From: Streptomyces sp. R41
GTDB taxonomy: Bacteria > Actinomycetota > Actinomycetes > Streptomycetales > Streptomycetaceae
DNA length: 64,000 nt
Reading direction: 5' to 3'
NCBI RefSeq assembly: GCF_041053055.1
Contig: NZ_CP163443.1
Coordinates: 9,779,001 to 9,843,000, forward strand
In this document: positions 25,853 through 34,694 of the stretch, in pieces
How the letters are laid out: the number at the start of each line of letters is the position of its first letter
How positions within the stretch are numbered: the first letter of the stretch is position 1
Program-made: the position numbers and the translations under genes
Notes under the pieces: generated by a model
What the model was told of the DNA's origin: nothing
Seen by the model: only the letters and a program-made list of their open reading frames with translations
The model's database searches: none

Positions 25853-26430
25853 TCAAGGGTGTCCCGTAAATGATCTCGGCGTTGTGTAGGCAAGCCGGGG
25901 TCTGAGCAGTCTGGTCTGCCATCCGGTGAGCGCGAGGTTGTGTAGCCGGGCAATGCCGCGCATGGCGTGGTGAATGCCGTCGCCCTTGAGGCGGCAGTCT
26001 CGCAGGACCTTGCAGCTCTTGATGCGGGCGAAGGCGTGCTCGACGCGAGCGCGGACTTGCTTGTGCAGCCGGTTGTGTTCGGCCTTCCAGGCGGCAAGTT
26101 CGCTTTGCTCGGCCGGCGCACGGTGCGGGATGACCAGCCCGGTTCCGGAAGGCAGCGGACTTCGAGACGCCGAACCGCGGGGCAAGCTGTCGCACCGTCA
26201 AGTTGGTTCGCCAGTACGCCGTGACCAGCAGTTCCGTACGCCGCGACCAGCAGCACCCGGTCTTCCCGGCATCATCCCCACGGTCGGCCCCTGCGGGCTG
26301 CATCGGCGCCCTCCCGCCGCGACGTAGCCACCAGCTTGCCGAAGCGATGGGCGCTCAGCCCGGTGAACGGGGCTGTCCAGGACGGCTCCGACGCCGTGAT
26401 CACACGAGCCACGCCGGAGATCGTCCCACC
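25853..26430 (-). pseudogene. Internally deleted IS5-family element
   Basis: The minus strand begins SGVARVITASEPSWTAPFTG, LSAHRFGKLVATSRREGADA, then LLVTAYWRTNLTVRQLAPRF, GVSKSAAFR. It then jumps to GTGLVIPHRAPAEQSELAAW, KQVRARVEHAFARIKSCKVL and DGIHHAMRGIARLHNLALTG. The middle of the transposase, with two of the three DDE residues, is missing. The expected ATG is ATC. A deletion derivative, not able to move by itself. Confidence 0.8.
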
Positions 26431-26456
26431 CCTGGCAGGCCGCCCGCGGAAGAGGT

Positions 26457-26846
26457 TCACGGGCGTAGCGGGAACAGGCAGAACTCGTTTTTCTCGGGGT
26501 CGGTCAGGACGCAGTGGTCCTCATGGCGGGCCAGGACAGTGGCGCCGAGCGCGACGAGTCGGTTGCTCTCGGCTTCCAGATCGCCGGAGAGCAGGTCCAG
26601 GTGGAGGCGGTTCTTCGCGCGCTTGGGTTCCGGCACGAGCTGGCACCACAAGCGAGGCCCACTGTCTCGCGGCTCGATGAGGACAGTTGGGTCGTCCTCT
26701 GGGCCGGCGATCCCCTGCGCGCGCAGTCGCGCGAGTTCCGCGTCGTCGTAGGGGGCGACGGCGTATCCGTCCAGGGCAGCTGCCCAGAACCGGGCAGTGC
26801 CGGCGGGATGAGCACAGTCGATGACGATGTCGTGGAGTCGCGCCAT
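26457..26846 (-). CDS. VOC-superfamily (glyoxalase/bleomycin-resistance-like) protein
   Basis: 129 residues from the ATG at 26846. ARLHDIVIDCAHPAGTARFW opens the first beta-alpha-beta-beta-beta unit. RLWCQLVPEPKRAKNRLHLD starts the second, and LVALGATVLARHEDHCVLTD plus PEKNEFCLFP closes it with the E-N-E-F-C pattern of type-6 VOC proteins. These bind metal and small ligands; many are uncharacterised. The ribosome site is weak. It stands alone. Confidence 0.85.
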   Translation of the reverse strand: MARLHDIVIDCAHPAGTARFWAAALDGYAVAPYDDAELARLRAQGIAGPEDDPTVLIEPRDSGPRLWCQLVPEPKRAKNRLHLDLLSGDLEAESNRLVALGATVLARHEDHCVLTDPEKNEFCLFPLRP

Positions 26847-27106
26847 TAGGACATCATGCGCACCAACAGCCGCCGCCGTCAGCACCGCCCGCTCGGATCG
26901 AAGAGCACTACTGAGGTTGAACTCGTAGTGCCTTGCGGGACCGGTTGGGATGCCGCCTTGCCGGACACTACGCCCGCCTGATCGGCTCGGCGGCCGGTGC
27001 CGCGAGGCGGCGCGGACAGCGTCGAGCGCGAACGGGTACGGCGTCGGGAACACGCCGGTGGATGATCCTGCGTGAAGGATGGGTGCCTGCTTCGTAGCAT
27101 GAGCCG

Positions 27107-28285
27107 GTGATCACGTCCGGCGGACAGTGTCCTCAGCAGCGGCGCGAACGGCAGAAGGCGGTGCGCCGTCACCGCCTCTTCGCCCTCGGCCTGGTCGGAA
27201 CCGGTGTGGTGGTCGCTGCGACGTTCGTGTTCCGTGCCGGCTCCGAGGGCACAGCCTCCATCGGCTCCGCCCAGGCCCCCCCAAGGACGACCGGGATCAC
27301 GGCGTCCGGTGCACCGGCGCCGCCGCGCCCTACAGGCAACGTGCGGATCGCTGCCGTGGGGGACGTCGTGATGGGCTCGCTGCCGGACGACCTGCCGCCG
27401 GATGGTGGCGCCTCATTCTTCGACCCTGTCGACGACCTGCTCGCCGGCGATGTGGTGCTCGGGAACCTGGAGGGCACACTCACCACCGGCGGCCCCAGCA
27501 AGTGCTACGACAACGACAGCCCGAACTGCTTCGCGTTCCGCACCCCGCCGTCCTACGGTCGCTGGTTCAAGAAGGCCGGGTTCACCGTCATGAACACGGC
27601 GAATAATCACATCGACGACTTCGGGGCGGAGGGGCGGCGCGAGACGTTCGCCGCCCTGCGCTCCGTGAACCTGCCGTTCACCGGCCGCTTGGGCCAGATC
27701 ACCATCCAGCGGGTACACGGCATCCGGGTCGCACTGATCGGGTTCGCTCCCGACCGAGGGTCGAACGACCTCACGAACATCCCCGCCGCAAAGCGACTCA
27801 CCGCCCGCGCCGCAACGATGGCGGACATCGTGATCGTCACGATGCACGCCGGCGCGGAGGGCTCGGACCGCACCCACGTAGAACCCGGCACCGAGTACTT
27901 CCTCGGCGAGAACCGCGGCGACAGCTACCGCTTCAGCCGTGCGGTGATCGACGCCGGCGCCGACCTCGTCGTGGGCAGCGGCCCGCACGTGATACGGGGA
28001 ATGGAGTTCTACAAGGGCCGACTGATCGCCTACAGTCTGGGCAACTTCTCCGGCTACAAGGTGCTCAGCCTCGGCGGCACACTCTCAATCAGCGGCGTGC
28101 TGCAAGTCACCCTCCGCGCCGACGGCACCTACGTGTCCGGGCGCCTGCGCCCGACCCAGATCGTGGAGCCCGGCACGCCGGAGCCGGGCGGCGAGGCAAT
28201 CGACCTCGTCTCCAGCGTGTCGGAGGAGGACTTCGGCTCGCACGCCGCCCACATCTCGGCGGAAGGGACGATCCAGCGCCCGTAA
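27107..28285 (+). CDS. CapA-family exported protein (poly-gamma-glutamate synthesis-like)
   Basis: 392 residues from a GTG; a membrane anchor LFALGLVGTGVVVAATFVF lies at about 25-43. The extracellular part has the CapA metallophosphoesterase-like motifs AAVGDVVMG, LGNLEGTLTT, NTANNHIDDFG, VTMHAGAE and VGSGPHVIRGMEF. CapA proteins are linked to poly-gamma-glutamate capsule attachment, but many actinobacterial members stand alone, as here, without capBC. Cell-surface polymer processing is likely; the substrate is not readable. Confidence 0.9.
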   Translation: MITSGGQCPQQRRERQKAVRRHRLFALGLVGTGVVVAATFVFRAGSEGTASIGSAQAPPRTTGITASGAPAPPRPTGNVRIAAVGDVVMGSLPDDLPPDGGASFFDPVDDLLAGDVVLGNLEGTLTTGGPSKCYDNDSPNCFAFRTPPSYGRWFKKAGFTVMNTANNHIDDFGAEGRRETFAALRSVNLPFTGRLGQITIQRVHGIRVALIGFAPDRGSNDLTNIPAAKRLTARAATMADIVIVTMHAGAEGSDRTHVEPGTEYFLGENRGDSYRFSRAVIDAGADLVVGSGPHVIRGMEFYKGRLIAYSLGNFSGYKVLSLGGTLSISGVLQVTLRADGTYVSGRLRPTQIVEPGTPEPGGEAIDLVSSVSEEDFGSHAAHISAEGTIQRP

Positions 28286-28329
28286 TTGGGCGCCGTAGAC
28301 GGCTGCCTCGCCGAGTACCGGCCTGAGCA

Positions 28330-28521
28330 TCAGACCCGCATGACCTGCCGCGACACATTCGGATAGCCGGCGAGGTGTTCGAGGATCTCGTCTGCGGTGT
28401 TGGTCCAGACGTAAGGCTTCGGGTCGGTGTTCCCAGCGGCGATCCAGGTGCGGATGTCCTTCTCCAGCGCCTGGACGGTTTTGTTGACGCCTCGTCGTAT
28501 CTGTTGGTCGAGCCGGCTCAT
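28330..28521 (-). pseudogene. IS630-family transposase C-terminal fragment
   Basis: GVNKTVQALEKDIRTWIAAG then NTDPKPYVWTNTADEILEHL is the usual end of an IS630 transposase, with KPYVWT-TADEIL. It is a different subgroup from the intact IS630 at 19.1 kb. Confidence 0.75.
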
Positions 28522-28787
28522 CGTCCTCTGTGGATGTCGTCGTCCACCGGCGGGTCGACCCCGATGTAGTCGTAGTGGTCGTTGTCCAAGATCACGTCCT
28601 CGGCCAGGTCGCTAGTGATGACCAGCTTCTTGCTGCCCACTTCGAGGTCGCATGCCGAGCAAAGGAACCCGTAAGGGATGAGGTAGACCGCTTGCCCACC
28701 GGCCGTCTCAGTGCCACGAATCCCCGCCTGGATCGACGCCGTCGATGCCAGCCAACTGCCCGGGGCCTCACCGGCTTCGCACCCCAC
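28518..28787 (-). CDS. Small hypothetical protein with a CxxC pair
   Basis: Up to 89 residues; start uncertain. The C-terminal part AVYLIPYGFLCSACDLEVGS, KKLVITSDLAEDVILDNDHY, DYIGVDPPVDDD has good codon use and a CSAC motif that could be half of a zinc ribbon. It ends where the IS630 scrap begins. Function not recognised; possibly a fragment. Confidence 0.4.
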   Translation of the reverse strand: MGCEAGEAPGSWLASTASIQAGIRGTETAGGQAVYLIPYGFLCSACDLEVGSKKLVITSDLAEDVILDNDHYDYIGVDPPVDDDIHRGR

Positions 28788-28993
28788 TTGCTCCGAGCCC
28801 TCGACGCCGTGACAGCCGGCCTCACCCTGCAGGGCTTCGGCGTAGTCGGGTGACGTCCGATTTGTGCTCGAGCGAGGCCGACGTCGACAAGATCAAGACG
28901 GTTCGCGCAATCGCCATGCCATGGGAGGGGGCGGCGGCGTCCAGCCATGGTGTGAACCCGCCGCCCCATCCTCCGCCCCAGCGCTTGCTTCAC

Positions 28994-29031
28994 CTATCGA
29001 AACTCGATAGATTCCCATCGTAACTCGATGG
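28994..29031 (+). promoter_or_regulatory. Two 17-bp dyad operators before DUF2975/HTH operon
   Basis: CTATCGAAACTCGATAG (28994-29010) and CCATCGTAACTCGATGG (29015-29031) are both palindromic around a short centre. Their centres are 21 bp apart, two helical turns, so a dimer pair could bind the same DNA face. The second ends 12 bp before the start codon. Likely operator of the operon's own HTH regulator. Confidence 0.65.
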
Positions 29032-29042
29032 AAGGATGGGTC

Positions 29043-29534
29043 GTGGGGAAGCTGACAGTGCGTGCGCTGCGCGCCGTGCTCGCGGTGGTGCTCGCCGGCA
29101 CCGTGTTCGTACAGGCATTGATGGTGTGGGTGTTGGCCAGCGGGAGCGACCCGGAGGACGGGTCGCTCCCGCTGACCCCGCTCCGCGTGATCACGTTCCT
29201 GGGCATGGTGTCGGTCCAGGTCGCTCTGGTCTGCGTATGGCGGCTGGTGACGATGGTGCGACGCGGAACCGTGTTCTCCCACGCCGCCTTCCGGTACGTG
29301 GACGGCGTGATCGGCGCGATCGTGGCGGTTGCCCTGTTGTGGTTCGCGGTCACGGCCCTCAATGCGCCGGGCCAGCGGGACGACCCGGGGGTCACCGTCA
29401 TCATGGGCGGGATCGGCATGGCCATCCTCGGGGTCGCGCTCATCGTGCTCGTGCTGCGGATGCTGCTCGCCCAGGCCGTCGCGCGCGACGTCGAAGCGGC
29501 GCAGATGCAGGCAGAGTTGGACGAGGTGATCTGA
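29043..29534 (+). CDS. DUF2975-family membrane protein
   Basis: 163 residues from a GTG (GGAAGG seven bases upstream). Four membrane helices: ALRAVLAVVLAGTVFVQALM, VITFLGMVSVQVALVCVWRL, YVDGVIGAIVAVALLWFAV and VIMGGIGMAILGVALIVLVL. The layout and length are those of DUF2975 proteins. The stop overlaps the start of an XRE-type regulator (TGATG), a pairing widespread in Gram-positive bacteria. The membrane protein may sense a signal and control the small regulator, which is inference. Confidence 0.88.
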   Translation: MGKLTVRALRAVLAVVLAGTVFVQALMVWVLASGSDPEDGSLPLTPLRVITFLGMVSVQVALVCVWRLVTMVRRGTVFSHAAFRYVDGVIGAIVAVALLWFAVTALNAPGQRDDPGVTVIMGGIGMAILGVALIVLVLRMLLAQAVARDVEAAQMQAELDEVI

Positions 29535-29755
29535 TGCCGATCGCCGTCGACATCGACGTGATGCTGGCCAGGCGGAAGATGTCCGTGGGCGAGCTCGCGG
29601 ACCGGGTAGGAATCACGCCCGCCAACCTGGCGGTACTCAAGAACGGCCGCGCCAAGGCGGTCCGCTTCGCGACGCTCGCCGCGCTCTGCGAGGTGCTCAA
29701 GTGCCAGCCGGGCGACCTGCTGCGCTGGGAGGCCGAGGACGCCGCGGGCGGATGA
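29534..29755 (+). CDS. Small XRE-family HTH regulator
   Basis: 73 residues, almost only the helix-turn-helix: MPIAVDIDVMLARRKMSVGE, LADRVGITPANLAVLKNGRA, KAVRFATLAALCEVLKCQPG, DLLRW. This is the compact YozG-like type with the I-P-NL--LK-G/R-KA-R recognition-helix pattern. It is translationally coupled to the DUF2975 gene. It probably binds the dyads before that gene. Confidence 0.92.
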   Translation: MPIAVDIDVMLARRKMSVGELADRVGITPANLAVLKNGRAKAVRFATLAALCEVLKCQPGDLLRWEAEDAAGG

Positions 29756-29767
29756 CGTGCCCCGGGG

Positions 29768-29785
29768 CGGGCGTGAAAACGCCCG
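29768..29785 (+). terminator. Hairpin after DUF2975/HTH operon
   Basis: CGGGCG TGAAAA CGCCCG, starting 12 bases after the stop codon. Short GC-rich stem with an A-rich loop and no T-run. From 29786 to 30125 I see no gene. Confidence 0.55.
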
Positions 29786-30125
29786 ACACCACCGGCCCGT
29801 GACACGGCACGTGGACCGCATGGACATGGATCGCCGATCACCCGCAGCACCGTCCCGACACCGTTGGGCAGATCCCGGTTGACCTGCACCGCACCGCACC
29901 GTCCCTGCCGACGATCGCGACCTGCGAACGTGCCCCCACCGCAAGCCCCGTCCTTCCAGCGCGGAAGGGCGGGGTTCGTCGTTGGGCCGGCAGCCAGGGC
30001 TTCGGCATGTCGCTTGACGCCCGATTATGACGAACTGCCAGTTCGACGGGGTTCTGGGAACGTGACAGGCACAGGCTTCGAAGATCATGGAGTTCTCGAC
30101 GCCCCCGTGATCCGAGTGGAAGACC

Positions 30126-31308
30126 GTGTCTGCCGACGCACCATCGCCGACCCCGCCTGCCTTTGACCAACTCCGCGAGCATCCCGGGGCCGTGCCCGAG
30201 GAGATCCCGGGCCTGCTGGAGCGACTGGCCGAGGTGCCCGACCCTCGTGATCCGCGCGGCGTACGGCACGCTCTGGTCGTCGTGCTCGGGCTGACCGCGT
30301 GCGCGGTTCTGGCCGGAGCAACCTCCCTGCCGGCGGTGGGCGAGTGGATCACCGACGCCCCGCTGTCCGTCCTGGAGTGCCTTGCCGTACGGCCCGATCC
30401 GCTGTCCCCGAAGCGGTTCCCGCCGGCGGAGGCGGCGGTGCGGCGGCTGCTGGGCCGCATTGACGGCGACGCGCTGGACAGGGCGGTGGGCCGCTGGCTG
30501 GCCGACCGGCGCGCTGGCCGACGGTCAGCTGCACGCAGTGGCGGTCGACGGCAAGACCCTACGCGGAGCGGCCGGGCCCACGGGGCGCAAGACCCATCTG
30601 CTCGCCGCCTGCGACCACCTCTCCGGCCTGGTCCTGGCCCAACTCGACGTAGGCGAGAAGACCAACGAGATCAGCTGCTTCCAGCCTCTGCTGGAGACCT
30701 TCGCCGACTTGGCGGGCGTGGTCGTGACCAGCGACGCCATGCACACCCAGCGAGAGCACGCCAGCTACCTTTTCGGCCGAGGCGCGCACTGAATCGTGAT
30801 CGTGAAAGGGAACCAGAAGAAGCTCCACAATCAGCTCAAGTCCCTTCCCTGGAAGCAGATCCGGCTGCAGGGCCGCCCTCGCGACACCGGCCACGGCCGC
30901 GGCGAGATCCGCCGCATCAAGGTGTGCACGGTGAACAGCCTGCTCTTTCCCGGCGCCCGCCAGGCCGTCCAGCTCAAGCGCCGCCGAGTGGACCGCAAGG
31001 CCGGCAAGGTCAGCATCAAGTCCGTCGACGCGGTCACCAGCCTCCCTGCGGAACAGGCCACACCCGCCGAGCTCGCCCGGCTGATCCGCAGCCACCGGAA
31101 GATCGAAGCCCTGCACCACGTCCGAGACGTGACGTTCGCCGAGGACGCCTCCCAGCTGCAAACCGGCTCCGCACCCCGCGCCATCGCCACCTGCCGCAAC
31201 TTCGCCATCGGCGCCCTTCGCCTCGCCGGGAAGAGCAGCATCGCCGCCGGACTCCGGCACAACGACCGCGACGCCAGCCGACCGCTCGCCCTCCTCGGAC
31301 TCACATGA
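30126..31308 (+). pseudogene. ISAs1-family transposase, doubly broken
   Basis: The N-terminal LLERLAEVPDPRDPRGVRHA and [20 protein letters not shown] give the ISAs1 start. After a frameshift near 30505 follow [20 protein letters not shown] (first catalytic Asp) and [19 protein letters not shown] (second). A TGA at 30790-30792 interrupts [12 protein letters not shown], and the frame then continues to [20 protein letters not shown] and [20 protein letters not shown]. All parts are present in order but with a frameshift and a nonsense codon. Confidence 0.85.
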
Positions 31309-31329
31309 TCACGAAACGGACGTCACGCG

Positions 31330-31455
31330 ACTGCGCCGCGGCCCTGCCTCACCCTGGAGTGGAGCTCCGGCGGCATCGAGGGCGCCGTGAACGCATCACG
31401 AAGATCAAAAGCAGCTCCACGGACGAGCTGGCTTTGAACTGCACCGCAAGATGAA
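31330..31455 (+). pseudogene. Possible ISL3-type transposase C-terminal scrap
   Basis: PHPGVELRRHRGRRERITKIKSSS in one frame and TLEWSSGGIEGAVNASRRSK in another resemble a broken L-Y-SG--EG-VN-IK end of ISL3 transposases. Both frames are corrupted, so the call is tentative. Confidence 0.35.
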
Positions 31456-31563
31456 CCTGCTTCAGTGACCCTCCGCGACCGCTCCCAAAGATCTGTTGCC
31501 AGAACCGAGTTCTGGCAACACCGGGGCTTGCGGTGGCAGCCGCTCGGCGCGGTCGTACCCTGC

Positions 31564-32445
31564 CTACCGGCGTGTGTGCGAGCTGTTCGTGGGGTCCGGC
31601 TGACCAGCGATCGCGGCGAGCTGCAGCTTGGTCTCGTCCGCGCTGCCGGGCACGGCAGTCATGATCACAATCTTGAGGTCGGAGTCGCCGTCGGTCAGCA
31701 CATCGCAGTCCACTGTGACTGTGCCCACCGAGGGGTGCTCGATCGTTTTATGGTCCTCACGGTGCGCGGCCACCGTACCGTTCGCCCACAGTTCGGCGAA
31801 CCGTTGGTTGCCCGCACTCAATACGCGGATCAGCTCTGCCAGGCGGGTGTCGTGAGGGAAGCGGCCGGTGGCGCGGCGCAGGTCGGACACGACGGCGGCG
31901 TCGGTGGCGTCCCTGTCCAGTTCGGTCACCGGCCATAGCCCGAGGCGAACAGGACCTGCACCTACCGGGAACCTCTCGCGGGCGAAATTGCGCAGCTGCG
32001 GTGGCACACCTGAGGGATCGCCCAGCAGCGCAGCCCAACTGCGGTTCCACCAGATCAGCTGCCAGTCCGCCGCGAACACGGCGACCGCGACGTCCCCGAG
32101 CCGGGTCAGCACACGGTGAACGCCGGGTGGGATGTGGCCGGAGATCGCGCCGTCCGCCGGCGGGACGAGGTGGGCCAGCCGGTACAGATGATCCCGCTCG
32201 GCGGTGGACAGCTGCAGGGCGCGGGCCAGAGACGCCACCACCTGCGCCGAGGGCGTCGTGGCCCGCCCCTGCTCCAGGCGCACGACATAGTCGACCGACA
32301 CGCCGGCGAGTTCGGCGAGCTCCTCGCGGCGTAGCCCGACCGCGCGGCGTGCCGGGCCCACCGGCAGCGCCGCGGCCGACGGGGGCAGCCGATTCCGCCA
32401 TGTACGGATCATCGCCCCTAGCCCGGCCTCTGGTGTCGTCGTCAT
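31564..32445 (-). CDS. XRE-family regulator with MmyB-like ligand-binding domain
   Basis: 293 residues from the ATG at 32445 (AGGAAG nine bases upstream). The N-terminal HTH has RRAVGLRREELAELAGVSVD, YVVRLEQGRATTPSAQVVAS (about 35-75). The C-terminal part, VFAADWQLIWWNRSWAALLG plus RLAELIRVLSAGNQRFAELW and HPSVGTVTVDCDVLTD, is the MmyB-like PAS fold that binds fatty acid-like ligands. It is divergent from an SDR gene, a very common arrangement in Streptomyces in which the regulator controls the neighbouring oxidoreductase. Confidence 0.92.
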   Translation of the reverse strand: MTTTPEAGLGAMIRTWRNRLPPSAAALPVGPARRAVGLRREELAELAGVSVDYVVRLEQGRATTPSAQVVASLARALQLSTAERDHLYRLAHLVPPADGAISGHIPPGVHRVLTRLGDVAVAVFAADWQLIWWNRSWAALLGDPSGVPPQLRNFARERFPVGAGPVRLGLWPVTELDRDATDAAVVSDLRRATGRFPHDTRLAELIRVLSAGNQRFAELWANGTVAAHREDHKTIEHPSVGTVTVDCDVLTDGDSDLKIVIMTAVPGSADETKLQLAAIAGQPDPTNSSHTRR

Positions 32446-32558
32446 GTTGCCCATCTTCCTGCGCCTCGGTCGTCAAACGTGATGTCGATGGTGGTACTGC
32501 TGCTCCTACCGTTGAGGCGTCCCTGGCCGCGCGCCACGGGTGGACGAACAATGAACGC

Positions 32559-33257
32559 ATGACGATCATCTTCATTACAGGAGCGAACAAGGGGCTTGGT
32601 CGCGAGACCGCCCGCCGCCTCATCGAACTCGGTCACACCGTGCTTGTCGGAGCCCGCAACCCCGAACAGGGCGCGGAGGCCGCCACCGCGCTCGGCGCGC
32701 GGTTCGTCCCCATCGACGTGACCGACGACGCGTCCGTCACCGCCGCGGCCGCGGATGTCGCCGAGCACGAGGGCTCGATCGACGTTCTGATCAACAACGC
32801 CGGCATCCACGGCCCCGCCGGTGATCCCAGCACCTTGACCGGTGCCGACGTCCACGGTGTCTTCGATGTCAATCTCGCCGGTGTGGTCCGAACGACCACC
32901 GCGTTCTTGCCGCTGCTACGCCGATCATCAGACCCGGTCATCGTCAATGTCAGCAGCGGAATGGGCTCGCTCGCCTTCACCCACGACCCGTCGCGGGTCG
33001 AGTCTGCTGCCATCGCGCCGCTCTACAGCGCCTCGAAGGCGGCGCTCACGATGCTGACCACCCAATATGCCAAAGCGCTGACAGACATCCGTATCAATGC
33101 CGCCGATCCCGGCTACACGGCGACCGACCTCAACGGCCACAGCGGCCACCAGACCGTCACCGAAGGGACGGACGCGATCGTCGGCCTCGCAACCGAAAAG
33201 CCCGGCGCCGGCTCCGGACGCTTCGTCGACCGAACCGGTGAGATCGCTTGGTCGTGA
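32559..33257 (+). CDS. SDR-family NAD(P)-dependent oxidoreductase
   Basis: 232 residues from the ATG at 32559. The cofactor loop TGANKGLG is at 7-14, NNAG in VLINNAGIHGP, the catalytic Ser in VNVSSGMGS, and the YSASK active site in APLYSASKAALTML. DPGYTATDLNGHSGHQTVTE and SGRFVDRTGEIAW close the fold. Classical SDR of the kind regulated by XRE/MmyB proteins; substrate unknown, perhaps a carbonyl or quinone. Confidence 0.92.
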   Translation: MTIIFITGANKGLGRETARRLIELGHTVLVGARNPEQGAEAATALGARFVPIDVTDDASVTAAAADVAEHEGSIDVLINNAGIHGPAGDPSTLTGADVHGVFDVNLAGVVRTTTAFLPLLRRSSDPVIVNVSSGMGSLAFTHDPSRVESAAIAPLYSASKAALTMLTTQYAKALTDIRINAADPGYTATDLNGHSGHQTVTEGTDAIVGLATEKPGAGSGRFVDRTGEIAWS

Positions 33258-33632
33258 ACCCGGAAGACACGTTGCTCGGCGGGACTCGGCGTCGTAGTGG
33301 TGTTCAGCTACGGCGCCTGGGCCGGCCAGGGCTTCGCTGGCCTGGTGCGCCGCAGCCCGCCGCAGTGCTGAGCGAGCAGGATGCGGGCGCGGTCGTCACC
33401 GCCGTACGTGCACACCGCGCACCCGGACAAGGCGCTGCCCAGGATTCGCTGACCGGGCGACACCTACACCGCTGAACTGGGCCGTGGAAGAGGTCGATCA
33501 CGCCCTCTTCGGGGTGCCGTTTCCTCGCCGACAAGATGCCCGCCCTGTTCAGCCGCGCGGAGCCGAGAGGTTCCCTCGACGTTGAACCGGCGCGCGGTTT
33601 CGTAGACCCTGACGCTTCAGCCGATCCCGGCA
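33258..33632. other. Spacer with an integrase-tail scrap
   Basis: Apart from the scrap at 33404-33451 (listed separately) I see no gene between the SDR and sigJ. Confidence 0.4.
33404..33451 (+). pseudogene. Integrase-type C-terminal scrap
   Basis: YVHTAHPDKALPRIR and stop: the same tail as the integrase fragments at 12.9 and 60.5-61.0 kb. Confidence 0.4.
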
Positions 33633-34556
33633 TCAACCCGCTGTCCAGGGGCGAAGCTTCTCCGGGTTGCGTACCGCCCAGATGTTTGTGATCCGGTCAC
33701 CGGCGATCCGGAACGCGAACACGGTGACCGTGATGCCGTGCTGCTGGGCTATCAGGCCGGGCTGGCCGTTGACAGTACGCTCCAGCAGCGTCAGGTCGGG
33801 CGCGATGCGGGCGACGTCGAGATAGGCGCGGGCGATCCGTTCGCGACCCGCGATCGGCCGCAGCACGGCGCCGACCAGGCCGCCGCCGTCGGCGATCACA
33901 GTGGCGTCGGGGTCGAGGAGGCCGATGAGGGCGCTGACGTCCTTCGCCTCCCATGCCCGCTTGAAGTCCCGGACGATGCCGGCCTGGGCGGTCGTCGGTG
34001 TTGCCGGAGCCTGCGACGCGCGGATGCGACGGCGGGCGGAGGAGGCCAGTTGGCGGCAGGCCGCCGGCGTACGGCCGACGATCTCAGCCACCTCGGCGAA
34101 CGAGTAGCGGAAGACGTCGTGGAGGATGAAGGCGACGCGTTCGGCCGGCGTCATGGATTCGAGTACGACGAGGAAGGCCATGTTGACCGACTCGTCGAGG
34201 GTGATCCGGTCCGCCGGGTCCGCCGTAACCCCGTCGGTCCACTCCCGGCGTTCGGGAAGCGGCTCGGGGATCCATTCGCCCACGTAGCGCTCCCTCCGCG
34301 CTCGGGCGGAGCCGAGCAGATTGAGGCAGATGCGGCTGGCGACCGTCGTCAGCCAGCCGCCGGGTGAGGCGATGGCATCCCGTTGCCGCCGCGGCATGGC
34401 GTACCAGCGGGCGTAGGTCTCCTGCACGACGTCCTCGGCGTCGGCCAGCGAGCCGAGGAGCCGGTACGCCAGATTGATCAACTGGCGCCGCTCGCTCATG
34501 ATCGCGCTCAGGGCAGGATCGGGCCGACCGTGTCCCGGCTCGAATCGGTTGGTCAT
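33633..34556 (-). CDS. sigJ: SigJ-like ECF41 RNA polymerase sigma factor
   Basis: 307 residues from the ATG at 34556; an in-frame ATG at 34583 exists but has no spaced ribosome site. Sigma-2: LINLAYRLLGSLADAEDVVQ, ETYARWYA. Sigma-4: MTPAERVAFILHDVFRYSFA, EVAEIVGRTPAACRQLASSA. The C-terminal NTF2/SnoaL-like extension (about 190-300, including DVSALIGLLDPDATVIADGG and WAVRNPEKLRPW) marks the ECF41 group, in which this domain replaces the anti-sigma factor. The promoter has the same architecture as that of the divergent SnoaL-LUD operon, so SigJ probably activates both. Confidence 0.92.
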   Translation of the reverse strand: MTNRFEPGHGRPDPALSAIMSERRQLINLAYRLLGSLADAEDVVQETYARWYAMPRRQRDAIASPGGWLTTVASRICLNLLGSARARRERYVGEWIPEPLPERREWTDGVTADPADRITLDESVNMAFLVVLESMTPAERVAFILHDVFRYSFAEVAEIVGRTPAACRQLASSARRRIRASQAPATPTTAQAGIVRDFKRAWEAKDVSALIGLLDPDATVIADGGGLVGAVLRPIAGRERIARAYLDVARIAPDLTLLERTVNGQPGLIAQQHGITVTVFAFRIAGDRITNIWAVRNPEKLRPWTAG

Positions 34557-34598
34557 GGTGTCGCGTACTCCCTTGCCTCGCAACTGTCCTCATCTCTT

Positions 34599-34666
34599 CG
34601 ACAAGACAGCGCACCGGATTGTGAGGTCCGTCCCGTCGCCTCACATTCCGAACGGCTGCGTTGTCG
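34599..34666. promoter_or_regulatory. Two mirror-image ECF-type promoters
   Basis: On the plus strand CCTCACA (34639-34645), 15 bp, TTGTCG (34661-34666). On the minus strand CCTCACA (34626-34620), 15 bp, TTGTCG (34604-34599). Both also share TCCG one base after the first box. Spacing and sequence resemble the ECF41 pattern TGTCACA/CGTC as I recall it. They drive sigJ and the SnoaL-LUD operon. Confidence 0.75.
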
Positions 34667-34694
34667 TACCAGTCGAACGGAATGGAGGAAGCTG

